Of a DNA stretch of 6,222 nucleotides, positions 1 to 6,222 are shown one piece after another. The notes beneath the pieces were generated by a model. The model was not told where the DNA came from and ran no database searches. It saw nothing but the letters and a program-made list of their open reading frames with translations. This DNA is from Candidatus Aerophobota bacterium. GTDB lineage: Bacteria > Aerophobota > Aerophobia > Aerophobales > AE-B3A. The DNA is taken from the NCBI GenBank assembly GCA_030616535.1, contig JAUWXE010000063.1, positions 1-6,222 on the forward strand. The letters run 5' to 3'. Both the position numbers and the translations under genes were made by a program. Within the stretch, counting starts at the first letter, position 1. Every line of letters starts with the position of its first letter.

Positions 1-284
1 ACCTCCTGCAACCCTTCAAAAACCGAATCACCTCTCTCTTTGCCTCCTTCTACTATTGCCTTGACCTTTTTGTATCCGGATGAAGAAATCACTGTCTCCT
101 TTACATATTTGTTCATCCCCGGGGGAACAACCAGGACAATGTTATCAATTAATTTACATTCTTCGAATCTTTCTATAGTCCAGGAAAGAAGAAACTTTCC
201 CCCCAGAAGGCAGAACTGTTTAGGGCGAAGATCACCAAATCTTGCCCCTTTTCCCGCCGCCACAATCACTGCCTCAACTCTCAA
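1..284 (-). CDS. ispD: IspD, 2-C-methyl-D-erythritol 4-phosphate cytidylyltransferase (N-terminal part; runs off left edge)
   Basis: IspD transfers CMP from CTP to methylerythritol phosphate in the cytoplasm, the third step of the MEP isoprenoid pathway. Only 94 codons are visible. They begin with the nucleotide-binding loop AVIVAAGKGARFG (residues 5-17), followed by RPKQF (20-24), which holds the lysine expected to contact CTP (K22, with R15 before it). LVVPPG follows at 51-56 and GGKERGDSVFEGL at 80-92, the family's GGxxRxDSV block. The start is TTG at 284-282: the frame has a stop at 299-297, no ATG or GTG precedes the conserved loop, and an AAAGGTGA-like ribosome site lies just upstream. 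The TTG overlaps the yacL stop codon as TTGA, so translation is probably coupled. This follows the Bacillus order, where ispF comes next; that would lie outside the window. The family call is firm; the exact start is slightly less so. Confidence 0.95.
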   Translation of the reverse strand, partial: MRVEAVIVAAGKGARFGDLRPKQFCLLGGKFLLSWTIERFEECKLIDNIVLVVPPGMNKYVKETVISSSGYKKVKAIVEGGKERGDSVFEGLQE

Positions 285-1318
285 TTCACCTTTCCCTTAA
301 CCCTTCTTTTTCTCTCTTTGCTGGTCTCATCCTTTATTTCAGTAAATATCATTTTGCCTGTGGTGGTCTGAAGAACAGAGGTAACCAAGACCTCCGTCTC
401 CTTACCAATGTACTTTTTTCCTCCCTCAATCACTACCATTGTTCCGTCCTCTAGATAGGCAACTCCCTGATTGGGATTTTCTCCCTCTTTAAGGATGCTG
501 ATCCTCAGGCTTTCTCCTGGTAAAAGAACGGGTTTCAAGGCAGTAGCTACTTCATTTATGTTCAAAACTTTTAGATCTTGAATTTTAGCTATTTTTTTTA
601 GATTATAATCATTGGTAATTATATCTGCTCCCATTGTTTTAGCCAGTTGAAGTAGTTTACTATCCACTTCGGGTATATCAGGAAAATCTCTGTCTACAAT
701 TTGTACCGGGATATTCTCCTGGTTTTGGAGTCTATTTACCATATCGAGGCCTCTTCTACCCCGAGTTCGTTTGGTAGAGGCCGAGGAATCGGCGACCTGT
801 TGAAGTTCACTGAGGATAAAGTTAGGAATGACCAGGGTTCCTTCGATGAAACCTGCCTCGCAGAGATCAGCTATTCTCCCGTCGATTATCACAGAAGTGT
901 CCAGGATCTTATATTTTGCCTGCCGAATTTGGCCTCTCTTCCCGCTGAGGCGAAATAAAAAATTGGTTATCTCCTCTTCTCTTTTCACAGCCACAGTTAA
1001 TCCAACGCTAGCAAATATCACGTTAATTAAAAGAAGGATAAAAGGGGCAAGTTGTTTTAGAGGATTAATTAAAAGAATAGGATAGGCCAAAAGATTGGCC
1101 AGGACCACTCCTACCCCCAAACCAAGTCCTCCTATCATAAGCCCTCTTATGGAAACCCTAATTAAGCCCCGTTCAACAACAACCACGATTGTTGTTATCC
1201 ATCCCCCTATCAAAGCAGGCATCCATGGATCAAAACCCAGGTTATATGCTACTCCATAGCAAATAACTCCCACTAATATAACAAACAAAACACGTAATCT
1301 AAGCTGCTCCATCTTCAT
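281..1318 (-). CDS. yacL: YacL-family membrane protein with PIN and TRAM domains
   Basis: This is a 345-residue integral membrane protein of the YacL family (B. subtilis YacL is of similar size). Four hydrophobic segments lie at about 7-28, 33-52, 58-83 and 89-110. A PIN nuclease-like domain follows at about 136-255, with the acidic set D140 (in ILDTS), E171 (LSEL), D219 (VDSK) and D237 (TNDYN), all present, so a metal-dependent RNase fold looks intact. A TRAM domain, a likely RNA-binding beta barrel, covers about 265-328 (from PGESLRISILKEGENPNQG to GKMIFTEI), ending in a basic tail. The ATG at 1318 is chosen because AAGGAG lies 9 bases before it; an in-frame TTG at 1342 would add 8 residues and put that ribosome site inside the gene. 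The physiological substrate is not known to me. The gene sits between disA and ispD as in Bacillus, but 166 bases after disA. Confidence 0.92.
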   Translation of the reverse strand: MKMEQLRLRVLFVILVGVICYGVAYNLGFDPWMPALIGGWITTIVVVVERGLIRVSIRGLMIGGLGLGVGVVLANLLAYPILLINPLKQLAPFILLLINVIFASVGLTVAVKREEEITNFLFRLSGKRGQIRQAKYKILDTSVIIDGRIADLCEAGFIEGTLVIPNFILSELQQVADSSASTKRTRGRRGLDMVNRLQNQENIPVQIVDRDFPDIPEVDSKLLQLAKTMGADIITNDYNLKKIAKIQDLKVLNINEVATALKPVLLPGESLRISILKEGENPNQGVAYLEDGTMVVIEGGKKYIGKETEVLVTSVLQTTTGKMIFTEIKDETSKERKRRVKGKVN

Positions 1319-1327
1319 AAATTTTAT

Positions 1328-1333
1328 CTCCTT
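1328..1333 (-). promoter_or_regulatory. Ribosome binding site that decides the yacL start
   Basis: AAGGAG on the minus strand, 9 bases before the ATG at 1318. Choosing the upstream in-frame TTG at 1342 would place this site within the coding sequence and leave that codon without a good Shine-Dalgarno sequence. Confidence 0.75.
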
Positions 1334-1350
1334 GATAGTCAAGAGATCCC

Positions 1351-1498
1351 GTAACTATCTTGTCTTTTTGTAACTATTCAGCCGCAGATGGACGCTGATA
1401 TTTTTCTTTTATTATTTGATCTCTTTGTGTTTAAATCTATCTGTTTCATCTGTGTGAATCTGTGGCTAAGTAGTTACTTTCTTATTAACGTGTAACTA
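1351..1498. repeat. Four copies of the heptamer GTAACTA around the element
   Basis: GTAACTA occurs at 1351-1357, 1370-1376 and 1492-1498 on the plus strand and inverted at 1471-1477. The two inner copies are the outer ends of the inverted repeat. The two outer copies are in direct orientation, and the right-hand one lies in the last codons of disA. They could be an imperfect target duplication or nested remnants of an earlier insertion; both readings are inference. Confidence 0.45.
1370..1477. repeat. MITE-like inverted-repeat element in the disA-yacL gap
   Basis: A 108-base non-coding element with 30-base imperfect terminal inverted repeats at 1370-1399 and 1448-1477. Twenty-three of 30 positions match, including the outer seven (GTAACTA) and the core AGCC-CAGAT. 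The 48 bases between the arms are very AT-rich. On the minus strand the right-hand half carries ACAGAT three times at short intervals (CACAGATTCACACAGATG and onward). From memory, ladders of this kind (CCACAGATgaACACAGAT, ending in an ATCTGCGGC arm) recur between genes in many unrelated bacterial genomes and metagenomes; I cannot run that search here. No open reading frame of its own is evident, so it would need a transposase in trans if it is mobile. The transcript could fold into a long imperfect hairpin between disA and yacL, but no T-run follows, so a terminator role is not supported. Confidence 0.7.
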
Positions 1499-2552
1499 AC
1501 AAAGCTCTATCTTTTAGCCTTTCCAATTCTCGTTTTATAGAATTAGCTCTTCTTTCTCCCACTTCATTGATTTCCGTTAGCTCCAGGACAGTAGAGTTCA
1601 TAATACTTGGCAGATCCCCCAGAGCCTTTACCACATTCTCTATTACCGCGGAAGGCAGGTGAGGAACCTTGGACAAAATCCGATATCCCCGGGGAAAGAC
1701 GGATAAATCGAGATTTTCAGAACTTGTCCCATGGCCTAATGCATTGGTGATGTCGGTTAAATCTAGCAGCTCTTCCATACTTATCCCTTGCAGCTGCCGA
1801 AAAGCTTGTTCATAATCTTTTTTAGCATAATCTCTTATTATTTGCCTATTTTCATGCAAAGAGTTTCCTATTATTTCCTTTAATTGTATCTCTATCAGTC
1901 GTGCCTCCTCCCCCAATTCTACCACGTATCTTTCTACTTCCTCCTTTATTTTCTTTATTATCTGACCTCTCTGGATAGCCTTTACAACATCTAGTAATCT
2001 TACCTCGTCCTGAAATTCCAGAAGCTCCAGTTGCATTAAAACCTCATGGAAAGTAGCTCGATATCCTTCCAGGGTCTGCAGAGCTTGATTTGCCTTGCTT
2101 ATAAGCTCTGGCAGAGTTTTTAAAACATATTTCATATCCCCCTGATAAAGGCTAATTGTTTGGCGAGACTGAGAAATAGCAATTACTGGGCAACCTGTCT
2201 GCTTAGTCATTCGTTCAGCCGCCCGATGACGGGTTCCTCTCTCACCTGTGGGGATAAGATAATCAGGGACCAGTTGAGTATTAGCGTACAGTATCCTTTT
2301 TATATCTTCAGACAAAATTATTGCTCCGTCCATCTTAGCCAGCTCAGCTAGAGAAGTTGGGGTAAGGTAACAATCTACTTTAAAGCCTCCCTCAATAGCA
2401 CTAAGCACCTTTTCTGTATCTCCAACCACGATCAATCCGCCGGTACCGGCCTGAAGGATTATCTTAAGCCCCTGTCCCAGAGATGTTCCAGGAGATACCA
2501 GTTTAAGGAATTTAAGGAAGTTCTTTCCCTTGATTTTCTCATTTTTGGGCAT
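1485..2552 (-). CDS. disA: DisA, DNA integrity scanning diadenylate cyclase
   Basis: DisA joins two ATP into the second messenger c-di-AMP and senses branched DNA such as recombination intermediates. The 355-residue protein has the usual length and layout. The DAC cyclase domain covers about 12-145, with GTGGLIVVG (36-44), the catalytic DGA motif at 75-77 (in AKMDGAIIL) and GTRHRAAER at 106-114, the ATP-binding RHR motif. A helical spine follows at about 150-290, then a C-terminal helix-hairpin-helix DNA-binding domain (about 296-348, with INEVGERRANSIKREL). All key residues are present. The ATG at 2552 directly follows the radA TAG with no spacer and is in the same frame; AAGGAG sits 6 bases upstream, inside the radA end. 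In B. subtilis RadA/Sms is reported to interact with DisA and damp its cyclase activity, which makes the broken radA next to it relevant. The TAA stop lies close to the repeat element. Confidence 0.97.
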   Translation of the reverse strand: MPKNEKIKGKNFLKFLKLVSPGTSLGQGLKIILQAGTGGLIVVGDTEKVLSAIEGGFKVDCYLTPTSLAELAKMDGAIILSEDIKRILYANTQLVPDYLIPTGERGTRHRAAERMTKQTGCPVIAISQSRQTISLYQGDMKYVLKTLPELISKANQALQTLEGYRATFHEVLMQLELLEFQDEVRLLDVVKAIQRGQIIKKIKEEVERYVVELGEEARLIEIQLKEIIGNSLHENRQIIRDYAKKDYEQAFRQLQGISMEELLDLTDITNALGHGTSSENLDLSVFPRGYRILSKVPHLPSAVIENVVKALGDLPSIMNSTVLELTEINEVGERRANSIKRELERLKDRALLVTR

Positions 2553-3923
2553 CTAAAGCTCCTTGGTTCCTCTTTCCAATGCTTCCTTGACGCTCCTTAC
2601 TTTGATGAGCTTCATTTGAGAGGGGATCTTTATTTCCTTTGATCCAAAATAAGGAATAAGACATTGGCTGAATCCTAGTTTATTCGCTTCTCTTAATCTT
2701 TTTTCCATGAATTCTACTGGACGAATTTCTCCGGCCAGGTCTACCTCCCCCACCGCTACCGCTCTCTTTAAAAAAGGCTTATCTTTGAAACTGGAAGCGA
2801 TAGCTAAGACTATAGCCAGGTCACAAGCCGGTTCATCTACTCTCATTCCTCCGGCTACATTCAGGTAAACATCTTGATTATAAAAACGCATTCCCCCTCT
2901 TTTTTCTAGTACCGCTAGCAATAGACAAAGCCTGTTATAGTCCATTCCCTGAGTTACTCTTCTAGGAATGGCGAGAGTTGAAGAGGTTACCAGAGCTTGA
3001 ATTTCTACCAGGAAACTTCGACTTCCTTCTATAGTTGGTACCACTGCTGTGCCTGAGCCATCTCTATCCAGAGAAGGGTCTCCTAAAAAGAGCTTGGAGG
3101 AATCAAGGATCTCTTTTATGCCATCTTCTTCCATTCCAAAAATCCCGATCTCCGAAGTAGGTCCAAATCTGTTTTTTACTGCCCGCAAGATTCGGTATCG
3201 ATAATCTTTCCCCGATTCGAAATAAAGAACTGTATCTACAATATGTTCTAAGACTCTGGGTCCGGCAATAGCTCCCTCTTTGGTGACATGGCCTATCAAA
3301 AAGATAGTTATCTTTTTCTGCTTGGCCAACTTCATTAAATAGGCAGTGGATTCTCTTACTTGAGAAACAGAACCGGGAGCAGAACTATAGTCCTCTCTAT
3401 AGACAGTCTGTATGGAATCTATAATGACTATCTTAGGCTCCAAATCATTAATCTGCTGAGTGATCTATTCCAAATTAGTTTATGAGGAAACATAAAGATA
3501 GGCCGAGTCTACTCCTAACCTGGTAGCCCTTAATTTACTCTGCTCTATGGATTCCTCCCCTGAAATATAAAGAACTACGGATTTTGGAGAACTTAATCTG
3601 TTCGCTATCTCCAGTAAAAGAGTAGATTTTCCTATGCCGGGTTCGCCTCCCACTAATATTAAGGAACCGGGAACTACTCCTCCTCCCAGGATCCGATCAA
3701 ATTCATCTATTCCACTTAAATAGCGCGAGAGGGTAGATCTTTCAATTTCCCTTATAGAGACAGGCTTGCTAGGAGTAAGAGAGAGACCACGGGTAAAAAC
3801 TCCTTCTTTCATCTTTTCCTCAGAGATACTGTCCCATTCACCACATTGAGGACATCGACCAAGCCATTTAAAAGAGAGATAACCGCAATTCTGGCAGAGA
3901 AATCTCGTTTTCCTCTTCTCCAT
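2553..3923 (-). pseudogene. radA: RadA/Sms DNA repair ATPase, interrupted by two in-frame stop codons
   Basis: RadA is a RecA-like, DnaB-like motor that drives branch migration in recombinational repair. The frame spans 456 codons, the normal family length, without indels. The N-terminal half has the zinc finger (C10, C13, C24, C27), the LGGGVVPGS segment and Walker A GEPGIGKST (93-101). The C-terminal half has Walker B IVIID (165-169), the RadA signature KNRFG (250-254) and the Lon-like domain with GEVDLAGEIRP (392-402). Codon 148 is TAA (3482-3480) and codon 153 is TAG (3467-3465): the line reads YLYVSS-stop-TNLE-stop-ITQQ. RadA proteins typically have SET(N/D)(L/M)E here, so codon 148 was almost surely Glu (GAA). 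Translation would stop after 147 residues, before Walker B. A TTG at 3443 could restart the second half, but no ribosome site is visible. The start ATG is 2 bases after the mreB stop, with AGAGG 10 bases upstream. The rest looks fully conserved, so inactivation is recent or the stops are sequence errors. Confidence 0.9.
2559..2564 (-). promoter_or_regulatory. Ribosome binding site of disA, inside the 3' end of radA
   Basis: AAGGAG on the minus strand, 6 bases before the disA ATG. It overlaps the last sense codons of radA (Lys-Glu-Leu), so disA has its own strong initiation signal and need not depend on ribosomes arriving from radA. Confidence 0.75.
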
Positions 3924-3925
3924 TA

Positions 3926-4927
3926 TTAATATACCTCTTTTAGCAGATCTATACTTTGCAGAGCTCTTCCTGTCCCAATGGCTACACAAGAGAGGGGATC
4001 ATCGGCTAGTTGAGCTTTAACACCGGTTGTCTTCTCTATCAACTGAGGGAAATTTTTCAGCAGACTCCCACCCCCGGTAAGAACAACTCCTATATCCATT
4101 ATGTCTGCCGCTAGCTCTGGAGGTGTCTTTTCCAGAACCGCCTTCACTCCTTCCATAATGGAAGACAAAGGTTCAGACAGAGTTTCGGAGATCTCCTCAG
4201 CACTAATCTTAACCCTTTTGGGCAGGCCCGTCATTAGATCCCTACCCCTTACTTCGAGTGTCTCATTCTTAGGGGGTGAAATGGCGTAGCCTATTTCCTT
4301 TTTTATATATTCGGTGGTAATTTCTCCCAGGGCTAGATTATGGTGTTTTCTCATGTACCTACCAATGGCTTGATCCTGTCTGTTGCCACCTGTACGAAGT
4401 GACTCGGCGGCAACGATATCTCCCAGGGAAAGTACAGCAATATCGGTAGTTCCTCCGCCCACGTCAACTACCATGTTTCCTTCCGGCTTAGTAACGTCTA
4501 AATTTGCTCCTATAGCTGCAGCCTTAGACTCTTCAATAAGAAAAACTTTCTTAGATCCAGCTTGAATGGCGGCATTCACCACGGCCCTCCTTTCCACCGA
4601 GGTTCCCCCCGTGGGTATACAGATCATAAGGTAAGGAGGAAAGAAAATCCATCTACCATAAACCTTTCTGAGGTAAAACTTAAGCATACTTTCGACAATC
4701 TTATAATCAGCAATGACCCCATCTTCAATTGGTCTTATGGCTGAAATACTATCGGGTGTCCTTCCTAACATATCTCTAGCCTCGACTCCGATGGCTAAAA
4801 TTTTGCCAGATTCTTTATCCATGGCGACTACGGAAGGCTCATTAAAAACTACTCCTTTACCCTCCACGTAAACCAAATTATTAGTGGTTCCCAGATCTAT
4901 TCCAATTTTTTTGCTCAGAAAAAACAT
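3926..4927 (-). CDS. mreB: MreB/Mbl-family bacterial actin, cell shape determinant
   Basis: MreB is an actin-like ATPase that forms membrane-bound filaments guiding lateral peptidoglycan synthesis. The 333 residues match the family length. The phosphate-1 loop GIDLGTTNN is at 9-17 (D11), the catalytic acidic stretch LIEES at 130-134, the phosphate-2 loop DVGGGTTD at 155-162 and the adenosine loop VLTGGGSLL at 282-290. The hydrophobic segment RWIFFPPYL (92-100) lies where MreB proteins insert a loop into the membrane. GGGTTDIAVLSLGDIV and RGRDLMTGLP are close to Mbl as well as MreB, so the paralogue is not resolved. Two places differ from the common pattern: GTTNN instead of GTAN(T/V), and EESKAAAIG instead of EEPxAAAIG. 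The ATG is 1 base after the murA stop, with a moderate GGTGG ribosome site about 9 bases upstream inside murA. No mreC or mreD follows, as is usual for mbl-type stand-alone copies. Confidence 0.96.
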   Translation of the reverse strand: MFFLSKKIGIDLGTTNNLVYVEGKGVVFNEPSVVAMDKESGKILAIGVEARDMLGRTPDSISAIRPIEDGVIADYKIVESMLKFYLRKVYGRWIFFPPYLMICIPTGGTSVERRAVVNAAIQAGSKKVFLIEESKAAAIGANLDVTKPEGNMVVDVGGGTTDIAVLSLGDIVAAESLRTGGNRQDQAIGRYMRKHHNLALGEITTEYIKKEIGYAISPPKNETLEVRGRDLMTGLPKRVKISAEEISETLSEPLSSIMEGVKAVLEKTPPELAADIMDIGVVLTGGGSLLKNFPQLIEKTTGVKAQLADDPLSCVAIGTGRALQSIDLLKEVY

Positions 4928-4928
4928 C

Positions 4929-6185
4929 TTAATCTTCCACCCTGGTGATGTTCGCTCCCAGTTTAGATAATTTCTCTTCCAGTCCCTCGTAACCCCGGTC
5001 GAGGTGATGAATGCCCTCGATCTCGGTTCTTCCCTCAGCGGCCAATCCGGCTAAAGTCAAGGCAGCACCCCCCCTTATGTCAGGGGCCCTGACCACAGTA
5101 CCTTTTAAACAGGAAACACCTTTTGTCCTTACCTGTGACGTGCCTACTTTAATCTCTGCTCCCATTTTCCTCAGGCCCGGAACGTGAGTAAACCGGTTCT
5201 CAAAGATAGTTTCTCTAATTACACTGGTTCCCCGAGCCAGACAGGCAAGAGCTGTTATTTGAGGCTGTAGATCCGTAGAGAATCCGGGATAGGGAAGTGT
5301 TTCTACTCTGATGGGCTTCAAGAGATTTCCTCCCTTGACTTTCACCCGGCGGTCGGCAGCCTCTATCTCTGCTCCCATCTGCCTTAATTTAACAAAAAGC
5401 GAGGTTAGATGATTTGAACAGATTTCTTCTAATGATATCTCTCCTTTGGTAATAATAGCGGCTATTATCAAAGTCCCTGCTTCAATACGATCAGGAATAA
5501 TTCTGTGATGGACAGAGTTAAGCTGTCTTACTCCCTCGATTTTGATCAGGTTTGTCCCCTCTCCCTCAATCTTGACTCCTGCTCTCTTTAGAAAATTAGC
5601 TACGTCTACTACTTCGGGACTAGAGGAGGCGTTTCTTATAAGAGTTATACCCCTGGCCAGACTGGCCGCCAGCATTAAATTTTCTGTAGCTCCCACGCTG
5701 GGAACATTCAAATAGATGCTGCTGCCTTGAAGGTTCCCTTTAGTGTGGGCCTCAATGTATCCGTTATTTACTTCTATCCTGGCTCCTAGTTGTCTTAATC
5801 CCTTGATATGCAGATCCACTGGTCTTCTACCTATATTGCATCCTCCGGGAAGACAAACTCGAGCATGGCCCAGACGAGCCAAAAGAGGTCCCAGAATTAA
5901 GGTAGAAGCTCGCAAAAGTTTAACGGGTTTATAAGGGGCCTCGTAGTAGGAAAGATGCGTAGTATCGATTTCTAAGGTTCTATTTTTCCTTCTTACTTTG
6001 ACCCCTAAACCCTCTAATACTTGAGACATGGTCAATATATCAATAAGAGAAGGAACATTTTCCAGCCTCGATATCCCCTCCGTGAGCAGACAACCAGCCA
6101 TGAGTGGAAGAGCGGCGTTCTTGGCTCCATTTACCTTTAGTTTCCCTTTCAGGGGAAACCCTCCTTCGATTACGAACTTGTCCAC
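4929..6185 (-). CDS. murA: MurA, UDP-N-acetylglucosamine 1-carboxyvinyltransferase
   Basis: MurA transfers the enolpyruvyl group of PEP to UDP-GlcNAc, the first committed step of cytoplasmic peptidoglycan precursor synthesis and the fosfomycin target. The 418-residue protein is the normal length. Substrate and catalytic residues are visible: K22-N23 (GAKNAALP), the LLRAST segment at 90-95, catalytic Cys116 in LPGGCNIGRRPVDLHI (112-127), D305 in GFSTDLQPQ (301-309) and R397 in DRGYEGL (396-402). Because Cys, not Asp, sits in the active loop, fosfomycin sensitivity would be expected from this enzyme alone. The repeated inside-out alpha/beta modules of the EPSP-synthase fold account for the whole length. 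The start is GTG at 6185, supported by AAGGAG 6 bases upstream; the protein then begins directly at the family's usual N-terminus. The gene ends 1 base before mreB. Confidence 0.97.
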   Translation of the reverse strand: MDKFVIEGGFPLKGKLKVNGAKNAALPLMAGCLLTEGISRLENVPSLIDILTMSQVLEGLGVKVRRKNRTLEIDTTHLSYYEAPYKPVKLLRASTLILGPLLARLGHARVCLPGGCNIGRRPVDLHIKGLRQLGARIEVNNGYIEAHTKGNLQGSSIYLNVPSVGATENLMLAASLARGITLIRNASSSPEVVDVANFLKRAGVKIEGEGTNLIKIEGVRQLNSVHHRIIPDRIEAGTLIIAAIITKGEISLEEICSNHLTSLFVKLRQMGAEIEAADRRVKVKGGNLLKPIRVETLPYPGFSTDLQPQITALACLARGTSVIRETIFENRFTHVPGLRKMGAEIKVGTSQVRTKGVSCLKGTVVRAPDIRGGAALTLAGLAAEGRTEIEGIHHLDRGYEGLEEKLSKLGANITRVED

Positions 6186-6222
6186 TTACAACTCCTTCTC
6201 GTTTTTGATGATCCTGATCTCC
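6186..6222 (-). CDS. Possible 3' end of an upstream gene (about 12 codons visible)
   Basis: One minus-strand frame is open from the window edge and ends with TAA at 6188-6186, directly abutting the murA GTG, reading EIRIIKNEKEL. The other junctions in this operon are equally tight (0-2 bases), which makes a coding tail plausible. Twelve codons are too few to identify a family, and an open stretch this short can occur by chance. Confidence 0.35.
   Translation of the reverse strand, partial: EIRIIKNEKEL
6192..6197 (-). promoter_or_regulatory. Ribosome binding site supporting the murA GTG start
   Basis: AAGGAG on the minus strand with 6 bases to the GTG at 6185-6183. It identifies GTG as the start codon; there is no ATG near the expected N-terminus. 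Confidence 0.75.

Noticed and set aside
40..300. Plus-strand open frames (for example 40-300, 242-454, 701-958, 828-1085, 2160-2351, 4101-4289, 5743-5934)
   Set aside because: All lie opposite well-identified minus-strand genes, have low-complexity or unfamiliar translations, and show no ribosome sites or family motifs.
1319..1342. Upstream TTG at 1342 as the yacL start (8 extra residues)
   Set aside because: The AAGGAG site lies between the TTG and the ATG at 1318, at good spacing for the ATG.
1314..1342. TTGACT and TATGAA, 17 bases apart, as a promoter for yacL
   Set aside because: The -10-like box would overlap the yacL start codon and put the transcript start inside the gene; the -10 match is only 4 of 6. 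It is coincidental with the ribosome site region.
1370..1477. Rho-independent terminator after disA
   Set aside because: The arms are long and imperfect, the loop is 48 bases, and no T-run follows the hairpin on the minus strand. An insertion-type repeat fits better.
1370..1477. CRISPR-like array from the repeated ACAGAT units
   Set aside because: The units are 6 bases long with 3-5 base intervals; there are no 25-40 base repeats with unique spacers.
2553..3443. C-terminal RadA half as an independent gene starting at TTG 3443
   Set aside because: No Shine-Dalgarno sequence precedes the TTG, and the codons just upstream (to codon 149) still match RadA. The fragment would begin at Walker B without its Walker A. 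It is better read as the rest of one interrupted gene.
3465..3482. Stop-codon reassignment (TAA/TAG read as Glu) as an explanation for the radA stops
   Set aside because: murA, mreB and disA end in TAA and radA ends in TAG at exactly the expected C-termini, and no other in-frame TAA or TAG interrupts a gene in the window. Known bacterial reassignments involve TGA, which here ends yacL normally.

Overview
This window is a tightly packed operon read entirely on the minus strand, so transcription runs from high to low coordinates. In transcription order the genes are: a possible 3' tail of an unseen gene (6186-6222), murA (4929-6185), mreB (3926-4927), radA (2553-3923, broken by two in-frame stop codons), disA (1485-2552), a YacL-type PIN/TRAM membrane protein (281-1318) and the first 94 codons of ispD (1-284, running off the left edge). 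Most junctions are 0-2 bases apart or overlap. The one real gap is 166 bases between disA and yacL, and it holds an imperfect inverted repeat of a dispersed, MITE-like kind.

The organism is a bacterium with a peptidoglycan wall and probably a rod or elongated shape (MurA, MreB). It makes isoprenoids through the MEP pathway (IspD) and signals with c-di-AMP (DisA). The order radA-disA-yacL-ispD is the one known from Bacillus and other Firmicutes, and murA near an mreB/mbl gene is also Firmicutes-like. The spoIID and spoIIID genes that often lie between murA and mbl in spore formers are absent here. The moderately AT-rich sequence and the merging of two normally separate clusters fit a non-sporulating Firmicute or an uncultivated phylum with a similar layout (for example Aerophobota or Atribacterota). 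The sequence alone does not settle which.

The genes fall into three linked themes. MurA starts peptidoglycan precursor synthesis and MreB organises its insertion. RadA and DisA act in recombination, repair and DNA-integrity signalling, and are known to affect each other in B. subtilis. IspD feeds isoprenoid synthesis, which supplies the undecaprenyl carrier used by the wall pathway. YacL is a conserved membrane-anchored putative nuclease of unclear role.

The most notable observation is radA. It is full length, in one frame and aligns without any indel, yet carries TAA at codon 148 and TAG at codon 153. The first sits where the family has a conserved glutamate. This is either a very young pseudogene, a localised base-call or assembly error, or, least likely, recoding. 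The second point of interest is the repeat between disA and yacL. I see no wholly new system in the window.
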